In this document: piece by piece, positions 33,625 through 41,199 of the stretch
Layout of the letters: each line of letters begins with the position of its first letter
Numbering within the stretch: the stretch's first letter is position 1
Assembly (NCBI RefSeq): GCF_947497045.1
Contig: NZ_CANMEU010000003.1
Coordinates: forward strand, 434,001-498,000
Reading direction: 5' to 3'
DNA length: 64,000 nucleotides
DNA from: an uncultured Tateyamaria sp.
GTDB lineage: Bacteria > Pseudomonadota > Alphaproteobacteria > Rhodobacterales > Rhodobacteraceae
Program-made: the position numbers and the translations under genes
Notes under the pieces: generated by a model
Database searches by the model: none
The model's input: only the letters and a program-made list of their open reading frames with translations
What the model was told of the DNA's origin: nothing

Positions 33625-34431
33625 ATGCAGCACGCAGATATGGGCGTTTTGGATGGCCCTGTGCTGATCTTTGGCGGCCCCTATTCCAACCTTCAGGCCA
33701 TGCAGGCGGTGCTGACTGAGGTAAGCGCGCGCGGGGCCACGCCGATCTGCACGGGCGATGTGGTCGCCTATTGCGCCCGCCCGGTCGACACGATTGCGGC
33801 GATCCGCGCGTCGGGTTGCGCCGTGATAGCGGGCAATTGCGAGGTGCAATTGGCCTCTGATGCGCCCGATTGCGGGTGCGGCTTCGAGGCGGGCACGACA
33901 TGTGATGTGCTGTCTGTCGGCTGGTACGGCTTTGCCCGCGCGCAAGTGAGCGAGGCGGATCGGGACTGGATGGCGCGGTTGCCCGGTGTGGTGACGTTCC
34001 GTCACCAAGGCGCACGTTACGCTGTTATCCATGGCGGGGTACGCGATGTGGCGCGGTTCTTGTGGTCGAGTTCTCCGGCGTCGGACCTTGAGGAGGAGTG
34101 GGATGCGCTGGAGGCGCAGATCGGCCCCGTCAATCACATCCTCGCCGGGCACAGTGGCATTGCGTTTGACCGCCCCCTGCGGCGCGGGCGCTGGATCAAT
34201 GCGGGTGTGATCGGGATGCCGCCCCACAATGGGGGCACGGAGACGCAATTCGCATTGCTGGATAAGGATCGGGCGACCATTCACGCATTGCCTTATGATG
34301 CTGCGGGGGCGGCAGCTGACATGCGTGCCGCAGGGTTGACCTACGGCTATCACACCGCCCTCGAAACCGGCTATTGGCCGTCCGAAGACGTGCTGCCCCC
34401 CGATTTACGCGTCCCTGTGGCCAAGGGGTGA
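33625..34431 (+). CDS. Metallophosphoesterase-like protein with altered metal site
   Basis: 268 residues of calcineurin-like phosphoesterase fold: VLIFGGPYSN (where active enzymes have D-x-H), ICTGDVVAYC, VIAGNCEVQL (GNC-E instead of GNH-D/E), YAVIHGGV and ILAGHSGI. The first motif lacks the Asp and His metal ligands, so the enzyme may bind one metal or have lost hydrolysis. A Cys pair (CGCGF near 85) is notable. GGGAGGTGAGG precedes the ATG at 33625. The 3' end overlaps the convergent xerD by 61 bp. Function unknown; a phosphodiesterase or a nucleotide-binding sensor are both possible. Confidence 0.82.
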   Translation: MQHADMGVLDGPVLIFGGPYSNLQAMQAVLTEVSARGATPICTGDVVAYCARPVDTIAAIRASGCAVIAGNCEVQLASDAPDCGCGFEAGTTCDVLSVGWYGFARAQVSEADRDWMARLPGVVTFRHQGARYAVIHGGVRDVARFLWSSSPASDLEEEWDALEAQIGPVNHILAGHSGIAFDRPLRRGRWINAGVIGMPPHNGGTETQFALLDKDRATIHALPYDAAGAAADMRAAGLTYGYHTALETGYWPSEDVLPPDLRVPVAKG

Positions 34432-35333
34432 TGATCCAACACAAGTTGGGTCAGGCGTTCGTCTACCACATGGGTGTAGATCTCGGTCGTGGTCACGTCG
34501 GCATGGCCCAGCATTGTCTGGATCGCGCGCAGGTCCGCACCGCCCGCCAACAGATGCGTGGCAAAGGCATGGCGCAGGGTGTGGGGCGTGACCTTGTCGG
34601 AGGGGACCATGCCAAAGGCGGCCAACCCCTTGATCCGGCTGTAAAACCAGTGGCGCGTCAAATGCCCCGATACACCGCGGGAAGGAAACAGGAACCGCGA
34701 TGGCTGAGCACCTTTGCCTTGGGCCACCTGCTGCGTCTCGTCGCGTGCCGCGATCCACGCGCTCAGCGCCGCACGTGACGGCGGGGACAGCGGCACCAGC
34801 CGTTCCTTGCCGCCCTTGCCCAAGATCAGCAACATCTCCGGATCGCCCCGCGCCGCCGAAACAGGCAGACCTACCAGCTCACTGACGCGCATGCCCGTGG
34901 CGTAGAGCAGCTCCATCAGGCAGGTGTCGCGCAGCCTGTCATGCGGGTTGCGTCCAAAGCTGCGGGCCGCCTCAAGCAGCTTGTCCACCTCTGCCTCGTC
35001 CAGCGTCTTGGGCAGGCGCTTGTCCTGTCCGGGGCTGGTGATCTGGATCACCGGATTGTCGGCGCGCCAACCTTCATCAAAGGCAAAGCGAAACAGTTGT
35101 TTGATGGCCGAGAGGCGGCGGGCGCGGGTCGCCTTGGCAAGCCCCTGGGCGTCGCAGTGGATCAGGTACGCTTCGAAATCGGCTTGGGTTGCGGTTGTGA
35201 AATCACGGCCTTGGCGGGTCAGCCACGCCTCCACATCCTTCAGATCGCGCCCATAGGCCAGCAACGTGTTGCGCGCGGCCCCCAGTTCGGCCGCCTGCGC
35301 CTCGAGGAAGGTGGATATCCAATGCGTCGTCAC
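34371..35333 (-). CDS. xerD: Site-specific tyrosine recombinase XerD
   Basis: XerD with XerC resolves chromosome dimers at dif under FtsK control. 320 residues. N-terminal SAM-like DNA-binding domain (about 1-90) and C-terminal catalytic domain with Arg in YATGMRVSEL, Lys in LGKGGKERLVPL, His-x-x-Arg in HTLRHAFATHLL, second His in LGHADVTTTEIY and the Tyr nucleophile there. It has a slightly long, Ser/Gly/Asp-rich tail (about 15 aa) that falls in the overlap with the phosphoesterase gene. No adjacent island genes, which favours the housekeeping XerD over a phage integrase. Its start overlaps the upstream gene by four bases. Confidence 0.92.
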   Translation of the reverse strand: MTTHWISTFLEAQAAELGAARNTLLAYGRDLKDVEAWLTRQGRDFTTATQADFEAYLIHCDAQGLAKATRARRLSAIKQLFRFAFDEGWRADNPVIQITSPGQDKRLPKTLDEAEVDKLLEAARSFGRNPHDRLRDTCLMELLYATGMRVSELVGLPVSAARGDPEMLLILGKGGKERLVPLSPPSRAALSAWIAARDETQQVAQGKGAQPSRFLFPSRGVSGHLTRHWFYSRIKGLAAFGMVPSDKVTPHTLRHAFATHLLAGGADLRAIQTMLGHADVTTTEIYTHVVDERLTQLVLDHHPLATGTRKSGGSTSSDGQ

Positions 35334-36868
35334 ACCGGGTCCTCGAGCAGCAGAACCTGCAACGCGGTGCGGCGGGCCACGTCTTCGAGCCCCAGGGCAC
35401 GCAGGGTGGTCAGACCTGTGCGCAGTTGCGCGACATCGCCCGCGCCCCCCGCGTGGGTCAGGGCGAGGGTGCGCAAAATGGCATGGCCCAGATCACCGCT
35501 CTGGGCGGCGGCGATGATGGTGCTGTCGGGGGCCGCATCGCGGAAGGCGGCCAGAATGGCCCCCGGAACCCCGTCACCTGTCAGGTCCTGTGGTACCGTC
35601 CCCGAGGCGATGGCAGCCAGCACGGGCCGGTCCAGCGCGCGCTGCGGAAAGACTTGCGCGGCGGTTTCATATTGCGGTGACAAGAGCAGCACCTCAAACG
35701 CGATGTCGGCACTTGGCCCGCTCAACGTCAGGGCGGCAAGATCGTTGGCAAACAGGCTGGCAAAGGGGGCGGTCAGCCGGGCCGAACGCAGCGCGCGCCA
35801 CGCACCCGGCAGCGTCTTGGCGACCGCGTTCACATTGCGCTGATCAAGGGCGGTCTCAAAGCGTTGCAGGGCTGATACGCGATCCCATACGCCCCCCGAT
35901 GCGGCAGGTTGGCGGTGGGTGTAAAGCCCGAGCAGGCGGTTGTCTGCAACAGCGCCCGTGCGAGCCAGCCGCTCGCCCGCCTCAATCCGGGCCTTCCAGC
36001 CGACGGTGTCAGCCAGATCGGCATTGGCATAGACGACTGGCCAGCCGCGCGTCGGGATCGGCGTGCCGATGGCCTGAAACACACGGAACATCAACGCATC
36101 CGGTGTGGTGGGAACGGCCAGGGGGGGTGTGTCCTCAAACAGGTCCGGATCAAGAAACCTCTCGAGGGCGGCCACGGTCGTTTCGTCCATCAACCCAAGG
36201 GCGCGGCCTGTCCCGAGGATCAGCACGGCCGTGTCCCAATCGCCGGCGCGGGCGGCGCAAAACACCTCATGCGCAGGGCCCGGGGACAGGTGGGGTTTGG
36301 CGCGCAAGGTCGCACAGGCCGCCGCTTCGGAGCCGGTCAACAGCGCCATGTCCATATAGCGCGCCGTGTGGGCCGCGCTGGTATCCGGGCCCGCCTGCTG
36401 CAACAGGGCCAAGGCCGGGTCCAGCGCCCCAAGCGCATAAAGGGCGTCGATGCGGGCCAGATCAAAGGCCGTCGCATTTCGGGCCGGGGGCAGGGATTCG
36501 GCCAAAAGCAGGGTATAAAACAAGGATTGCAGCGCAGGTTGACGCAAATCCGGCATCGCCGCGATGGTGCGGGCAAGTTCGGCCCCGTCACTGCCGGACC
36601 ACAGCGTATCGGGCAGGCCGGTCACGTTTGCAGGGGCCAGACCGACCCGTCTGGGGGCCGCCCCATCCAGCGGGGCCACAGATACCTGGGGCACGGTCGC
36701 TGTCGAGGTCACGTCCGGTTCGGTTGGTTGCGGCAGGGCTGCGGGCGTGCTGGTTTGGGTGTCGAGCCAGTCAATCACGCTCAGCGGGGCCTCGACGGGC
36801 GCTTGGGCCGACAGCGCTGTCGGACCCATCAAAGCGGCCAGACAGGCAAGGGTAAACCTACTCCGCAT
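35330..36868 (-). CDS. Exported helical-repeat protein of unknown function
   Basis: 512 residues. Signal peptide MRSRFTLACLAALMGPTALSAQ, then a Pro/Thr-rich linker (about 23-75) and an Ala/Leu-rich all-helical body resembling TPR/Sel1-type solenoids. The start at 36868 was chosen because it begins the signal peptide; the codon before it is TTG. It lies between a 49-aa membrane protein gene and xerD, overlapping both, so the three genes probably form one operon. A conserved roseobacter periplasmic scaffold is plausible; no catalytic motif is visible. Confidence 0.85.
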   Translation of the reverse strand: MRSRFTLACLAALMGPTALSAQAPVEAPLSVIDWLDTQTSTPAALPQPTEPDVTSTATVPQVSVAPLDGAAPRRVGLAPANVTGLPDTLWSGSDGAELARTIAAMPDLRQPALQSLFYTLLLAESLPPARNATAFDLARIDALYALGALDPALALLQQAGPDTSAAHTARYMDMALLTGSEAAACATLRAKPHLSPGPAHEVFCAARAGDWDTAVLILGTGRALGLMDETTVAALERFLDPDLFEDTPPLAVPTTPDALMFRVFQAIGTPIPTRGWPVVYANADLADTVGWKARIEAGERLARTGAVADNRLLGLYTHRQPAASGGVWDRVSALQRFETALDQRNVNAVAKTLPGAWRALRSARLTAPFASLFANDLAALTLSGPSADIAFEVLLLSPQYETAAQVFPQRALDRPVLAAIASGTVPQDLTGDGVPGAILAAFRDAAPDSTIIAAAQSGDLGHAILRTLALTHAGGAGDVAQLRTGLTTLRALGLEDVARRTALQVLLLEDPV

Positions 36869-37007
36869 CAAGCGTCACAGGCAGCCGCGTCTCGGTCTGC
36901 TCGGGAGAAAAATTGGCACCGAAATACTCACCGACATACGCATAACCCACAAGACCGACGAACCCGATGATCAGCAAAAAGATCAGCAGCTTGAAAAGTC
37001 GGCCCAT
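36858..37007 (-). CDS. Small single-pass membrane protein, 49 aa
   Basis: MGRLFKLLIFLLIIGFVGLV begins a basic N-terminus and one hydrophobic helix, followed by a short acidic tail (NFSPEQTETRLPVTLDAE). The start at 37007 was chosen because the helix begins there. The 3' end overlaps the next gene by 11 bp. It is divergent from aroK. Probably a subunit or anchor for the exported helical protein; I do not know the family. Confidence 0.65.
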   Translation of the reverse strand: MGRLFKLLIFLLIIGFVGLVGYAYVGEYFGANFSPEQTETRLPVTLDAE

Positions 37008-37099
37008 AATGTAACTGCCCCGGTAATTTGCCAATGGTTTCTTGGTTTTGCCCAAAGCATATATGGCCTTTTTCCTAAAATCACGTCACATACGGCATA

Positions 37100-37687
37100 A
37101 TGAGCGAAAATCAGCAAAATCATCTATACGCGGGACGCTACAGGCTGAAAAAGACCATTGTGATGGTCGGCATGATGGGCGCGGGCAAAACGGCTGTGGG
37201 GCGCGCCCTTGCGCTGCGGCTTGGCGTGCCGTTTCTGGACAGCGATGCCGAGATCGAGGCGGCCGCGAACATGACCGTGCCCGAAATCTTTGAACGTGAT
37301 GGCGAACCGTTCTTTCGCACCAAGGAAACCCAGGTGATATCGCGGCTGCTGGATGAGGCGCGAGGCGTGCTGTCCACCGGCGGGGGCGCGTTTCTGGCCG
37401 AGGTGAACCGCGCCAATATCACGGCGCGCGGTGTCTCGGTCTGGCTGGATGCGGACCTGGGCCTTTTGTGGCAACGCGTGCGCCACAAGGACACGCGCCC
37501 CTTGCTGCGCACCCCCGATCCACGTGCGACTCTGGCCGAAATCTATGATGCACGTGTTCCCCTTTATGCGCAGGCGGATGTGGTGGTGCAGTCTTTGCCG
37601 GACTTGTCGATCGAGCAGATGGTGGACCGTGTCATTGCCGCCTTGCTGGCCGAACGCCCGGATGTGTTGGAGCAGAAACATGCGTGA
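37100..37687 (+). CDS. aroK: Shikimate kinase
   Basis: Phosphorylates shikimate at O3 in aromatic amino acid synthesis. 195 residues. P-loop GMMGAGKT, shikimate-binding D-x-D (LDSDAEIE) and Arg in FFRTKE, GGG (STGGGAF), and the lid Arg in RPLLRT. The N-terminal 17 residues are an extension. The next gene, aroB, overlaps by eight bp, the common alphaproteobacterial aroK-aroB pair. It is divergent from the small membrane-protein operon. Confidence 0.96.
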   Translation: MSENQQNHLYAGRYRLKKTIVMVGMMGAGKTAVGRALALRLGVPFLDSDAEIEAAANMTVPEIFERDGEPFFRTKETQVISRLLDEARGVLSTGGGAFLAEVNRANITARGVSVWLDADLGLLWQRVRHKDTRPLLRTPDPRATLAEIYDARVPLYAQADVVVQSLPDLSIEQMVDRVIAALLAERPDVLEQKHA

Positions 37688-38786
37688 AACCGTCCATGTG
37701 CCTTTGGGCACGCGTGCTTATGACGTGCTGATTGGCCCCGGTTTGCTGGCAGAGTCCGGCGCATTTGTCGCGCCGTTCCTCAAGCGGCCTCGCGTGGCGG
37801 TGGTCACCGAAACGCGCGTTGCGGCCCTGCATCTTGAGGGGTTGCGCGTCGGTTTGGTGCAGGCTGGCATTGACTTTGTGTCCCTTGAACTGCCCCCCGG
37901 TGAGGCCACCAAAAGCTGGGCGCATCTGGGGCAGGTGACCGAGTGGCTGCTCGATCAAAAGGTCGAGCGGCAGGATGTCGTGATCGCCCTCGGGGGGGGC
38001 GTAATCGGCGATCTGGTGGGGTTTGCCTGCGCGATCCTGCGGCGCGGCGTGCGGTTCGTTCAGGTCCCCACATCGCTGCTGGCCCAGGTTGACAGTTCGG
38101 TCGGGGGCAAGACGGGGATCAACACCGCCCAGGGCAAGAACCTGGCCGGGGCGTTTCATCAACCCAGCCTCGTGCTGGCGGATACGGACGTGCTTGACAC
38201 GTTGACGGCACGCGATTTTCTGGCCGGGTACGGGGAGGTTGTGAAATACGGCCTGCTTGGCGATGCCGCGTTTTTCGGCTGGCTTGAGGACAACGCGCCC
38301 GCCATGGCCCAAGGCGATATGGCGCTGCGGGTCGAGGCGGTCAGACGTTCGGTCCAGATGAAGGCCGATATCGTCACCCGCGATGAGACCGAGCAGGGAG
38401 AACGCGCCTTGCTCAACCTGGGCCACACGTTTTGCCACGCGCTTGAGGCGGCAACGGGCTATTCTGATCGCCTGCTGCACGGCGAAGGGGTGGCTGTGGG
38501 TTGCGTGCTGGCGTTTGAGCTGTCGGCCCGCCTTGGCCTGTGCAGTCAGGAAGACCCAAGCCGGGTGCGCGCCCATATCAAGGCGATGGGGATGAAGACG
38601 GATCTGGCGGATATTCCGGGCGAATTGCCGGATGCACCTGCGCTGCTGGACTTGATGGGGCAGGACAAGAAGGTGGTGGCGGGCACGCTGAACTTTGTGC
38701 TGGCGCGCGGCATTGGGTCGGCTTTTGTTACTTCTGACGTGCCGCGCGAGGTCGTCTTGGGGGTGCTGAACGACGCGCTGGCCTAG
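37680..38786 (+). CDS. aroB: 3-dehydroquinate synthase
   Basis: Converts DAHP to 3-dehydroquinate with NAD+ and Zn2+/Co2+. 368 residues. NAD motif GGGVIGDLVGFAC; PTSLLAQVDSSVGGKTGIN; metal ligands in the GYGEVVKYG, NLGHTFCHALE and LLHGEGVAVG regions. The ATG is inside the end of aroK. The stop overlaps the convergent small membrane protein by four bases (CTAG). Assignment is unambiguous. Confidence 0.97.
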   Translation: MRETVHVPLGTRAYDVLIGPGLLAESGAFVAPFLKRPRVAVVTETRVAALHLEGLRVGLVQAGIDFVSLELPPGEATKSWAHLGQVTEWLLDQKVERQDVVIALGGGVIGDLVGFACAILRRGVRFVQVPTSLLAQVDSSVGGKTGINTAQGKNLAGAFHQPSLVLADTDVLDTLTARDFLAGYGEVVKYGLLGDAAFFGWLEDNAPAMAQGDMALRVEAVRRSVQMKADIVTRDETEQGERALLNLGHTFCHALEAATGYSDRLLHGEGVAVGCVLAFELSARLGLCSQEDPSRVRAHIKAMGMKTDLADIPGELPDAPALLDLMGQDKKVVAGTLNFVLARGIGSAFVTSDVPREVVLGVLNDALA

Positions 38787-39094
38787 TCATCGATATCCCG
38801 GCCCCATGGGTCGATGCCATGACGGGTACAGAACCAGAGATAGAACGGAATTTCGATCACGACCCCGGCAAGGATGGTAAATGCCCACCAGGGCAGCGGC
38901 AGCCCCAGCATCACAAACGACAGACCCTGCCCTGCATAGGCCATGGCGATGCACACGAAGACCACTGCCGATATCACCGCATCATAGGCCAGTAACGCAC
39001 CAAGCCGTTGCACGCTCAGTCGGGGATAGACCGCGACATAGGCAAAGCCGAATGCCGCGATCAGAAACAGGATGATCCGCAGTTCGGGACCCAT
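38783..39094 (-). CDS. Small polytopic membrane protein, 103 aa
   Basis: Three to four hydrophobic segments (about 5-23, 33-55, 58-85), a basic central loop and a charged C-terminus (FCTRHGIDPWGRDIDD). It sits downstream of ssb on the same strand with a 9-bp gap, so it is likely co-transcribed. No recognised domain; conserved-looking in this lineage. Confidence 0.75.
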   Translation of the reverse strand: MGPELRIILFLIAAFGFAYVAVYPRLSVQRLGALLAYDAVISAVVFVCIAMAYAGQGLSFVMLGLPLPWWAFTILAGVVIEIPFYLWFCTRHGIDPWGRDIDD

Positions 39095-39103
39095 GTAAAG
39101 GGC

Positions 39104-39607
39104 TTAGAACGGGATCTCGTCGTCGAGATCGCGGCTTGGGCTTGGAGCATTGCCACCGCCACCGCTGCCGCCGCCATAGCCGCTGTCGCGATCATCATAA
39201 CCCATCTGGCCACCACCGCCGCCGCCATAGTTACCGCTACCGCCACCGCCGCCGTCACGACCATCCAGCATCGTGAGCGTGCCGCCATAACCTTGCAGCA
39301 CCACTTCGGTGCTGTACTTGTCCTGACCGGACTGGTCCTGCCATTTGCGGGTCTGCAACTGACCTTCGATATAGACCTTTGATCCTTTGCGCAGATATTG
39401 CTCTGCGATGCGTACGAGGCCCTCCTGAAAGATCGCCACCGAATGCCACTCGGTCTTTTCGCGGCGCTCGCCCGAGTTGCGATCCTTCCACGTCTCGGAT
39501 GTGGCAATCCGCAGATTGCAGACTTTGCCGCCATTCTGGAACGTGCGCACCTCGGGGTCGCGCCCCAGATTGCCGATCAGAATGACCTTGTTAACGGACC
39601 CTGCCAT
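39104..39607 (-). CDS. ssb: Single-stranded DNA-binding protein
   Basis: Binds single-stranded DNA and recruits replication and repair proteins. 167 residues. OB fold about 1-110 ([20 protein letters not shown], then WHSVAIF and [11 protein letters not shown]), a Gly-rich linker with repeated GGGGG/YGGG, and the acidic tip DLDDEIPF that binds partner proteins. The start at 39607 is preceded by GGGGAAGA. It is divergent from a lytic transglycosylase; a CtrA-like box is in between. No LexA box was seen. Confidence 0.96.
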   Translation of the reverse strand: MAGSVNKVILIGNLGRDPEVRTFQNGGKVCNLRIATSETWKDRNSGERREKTEWHSVAIFQEGLVRIAEQYLRKGSKVYIEGQLQTRKWQDQSGQDKYSTEVVLQGYGGTLTMLDGRDGGGGGSGNYGGGGGGQMGYDDRDSGYGGGSGGGGNAPSPSRDLDDEIPF

Positions 39608-39681
39608 ATTCTTCCCCTTGCCTTGACGCGCACCCCGATTCCGGGTGCCGCTGTTCGTGCTGGTGGCTAGACTACACGTCG

Positions 39682-39696
39682 TTAACGGCAGCTTAA
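39682..39696. promoter_or_regulatory. Candidate CtrA binding site between ssb and a lytic transglycosylase
   Basis: TTAACGGCAGCTTAA is TTAA-N7-TTAA, a CtrA-type box with a weaker second half (TTAAA instead of TTAAC). It is 75 bp from ssb and 95 bp from the transglycosylase start. Confidence 0.5.
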
Positions 39697-39790
39697 ACGG
39701 CATTTCGTCATCGTGACTGGCACAATTGCCAAAAAACCGTATATAGTGCGCCAAGAACAATTTGAGGCATGGACTGGGGTGCAGGGCAAG

Positions 39791-40390
39791 ATGCGGGGCG
39801 TGTGGGCAGGAGCCATTATCTTGGCACTGGTGGCTGAAGCTGGGCTGGCGCAGACACTGTCGAGCCGCAACCGCTCTAAGCTGTTTAAATCGCAGACCAA
39901 AGTGCTCGATACGCGGGCCTCCAAACAATATTCCAACTCGGTGCGCTTGCAGCCACCCAAGGTGGTGACGCCGACCAAATGGGGCACCATCGGCTCCGGC
40001 TCCAGCCCCGAATATAAAGGCAGATATCGCGGCCCGTTTTTGGCTTTGGCCAAGGATGCCGCCCGTCGCCACGGCGTGCCCGAAGACCTGTTCCTGCGCC
40101 TTGTGCAGCAAGAATCGGGCTGGAACGCCAAGGCACGCTCGCACAAAGGGGCCTATGGTCTGGCGCAGTTGATGCCCGCAACAGCCCGTGGCCTTGGTGT
40201 GGATCCAAAAGTCCCGGCTGAAAACCTCGAAGGGGGCGCACGCTATCTCAAGCAACAATATGCTGAGTTTGGGAGCTGGCGGCTGGCGCTGGCTGCCTAC
40301 AACGCCGGTCCGGGGGCGGTGAAGAAGTACAACGGCGTCCCTCCGTTCAAAGAAACCCGGAATTACGTGAAAATTATCTGGGGCAGCTAG
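39791..40390 (+). CDS. Periplasmic lytic transglycosylase (SLT family)
   Basis: 199 residues. Signal peptide [20 protein letters not shown]. The C-terminal SLT domain (about 90-199) has the catalytic Glu in QQESGWN, then [24 protein letters not shown] and [13 protein letters not shown]. It cleaves peptidoglycan glycan strands with anhydromuramyl formation. The start was chosen at the signal peptide; upstream in-frame codons would give a non-signal extension. The CtrA-like site in the upstream region suggests cell-cycle control of wall cleavage. It is shorter than MltC/Slt70, like the single-domain enzymes used for flagella or pili. Confidence 0.91.
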   Translation: MRGVWAGAIILALVAEAGLAQTLSSRNRSKLFKSQTKVLDTRASKQYSNSVRLQPPKVVTPTKWGTIGSGSSPEYKGRYRGPFLALAKDAARRHGVPEDLFLRLVQQESGWNAKARSHKGAYGLAQLMPATARGLGVDPKVPAENLEGGARYLKQQYAEFGSWRLALAAYNAGPGAVKKYNGVPPFKETRNYVKIIWGS

Positions 40391-40731
40391 GTGCTGCGTT
40401 AACCTGCCAAAATCTACCCGATGCGCGTAAATGCGACCGGGGTGAGCGTCGCCGTGGTGGCAGGATAAAAGGGCGGTCGACGCCACCACTCCCGGTTTCC
40501 ATCGGGTCCTGATGGCCGTTGCCGCCGAGCAGGCTGTGGCCCCACCATCAGACGATATGAACGCGACGGCGCAGAACCGACCCTGCTGTCATTACCGTGA
40601 GACAAACGTGTCATGTCCCTGATATGGCGCGTTTTTGCACGTCTTGTGTCACACTCCCGCCCTGATTGCAGTCTACTTATAGTGCACGTCGTGACCGCGA
40701 CGTCACAGGTGATGGCATGGGAGTATGCGCC
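40391..40731. other. Gene-free region before a small membrane protein
   Basis: About 340 bp with no supported gene. The last 50 bp contain a hairpin ACGTCG-6-CGACGT at 40686-40703, 29 bp before the next ATG, overlapping a second possible dyad GTGAC-6-GTCAC. Probably the promoter and 5' leader of the 144-aa gene. Confidence 0.4.
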
Positions 40732-41166
40732 ATGAAGGTCCAAAGTACGTTTACAGAACGCCTTGCGCGGATCGAAACCGGGACCACCTTTGGTGGGGCC
40801 GAGCCCTACACCGCCGCAGACCTCATGCAGGATGACAAGAAACAGCGCCGCCTGCATTTGGACATGCTGGCAGCGGGTGGCTTTCTGGGCGGCATTGCGG
40901 GGGTGTTGTTTGCCCATCAATTCGGCCTTCTGGTGTTGATGTCCTTTGATATGGTGACGCTGTATCAGATGTTGCTGGCGGATTACGTCAAACTGGCGCT
41001 GCTGGTCGGGGTCATGGCCGCACCCATCGGATTCCTGCTTGGGCAGGTCTTTGCCCATGACACGCCCCGGCTTCGGTATTTCTGGGTCGGTTACGGGGCC
41101 GGGGTCGTCGCCGCCAATTGGAGCGATATCCAAATCTACTACGCCACCCTGATAACCGCAGCCTGA
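40732..41166 (+). CDS. Hypothetical membrane protein, 144 aa
   Basis: Soluble N-terminus (about 1-40), then three hydrophobic segments (about 44-65, 80-105, 118-140) ending YYATLITAA. The start at 40732 has GGGAG ten bases upstream; an ATG at 40717 is a weaker alternative. No recognised family or operon partner. Convergent with the ABC transporter genes across the hairpin at 41175. Confidence 0.75.
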   Translation: MKVQSTFTERLARIETGTTFGGAEPYTAADLMQDDKKQRRLHLDMLAAGGFLGGIAGVLFAHQFGLLVLMSFDMVTLYQMLLADYVKLALLVGVMAAPIGFLLGQVFAHDTPRLRYFWVGYGAGVVAANWSDIQIYYATLITAA

Positions 41167-41169
41167 TGC

Positions 41170-41194
41170 AAAAAGGGCCGCATCACTGCGGCCC
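41170..41194 (-). terminator. Terminator of the ABC transporter operon (minus strand)
   Basis: Read on the minus strand: GGGCCGCA, four-base loop, TGCGGCCC, then TTTTT. Perfect 8-bp stem plus a U-run, just past the end of the leftward ATPase gene; the same hairpin lies after the rightward 144-aa gene but lacks a T-run in that direction. Confidence 0.82.
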
Positions 41195-41199
41195 CGATC

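Noticed and set aside
39608-39790. LexA/SOS box upstream of ssb
   Set aside because: No GTTC-N7-GTTC pattern was found in the region.
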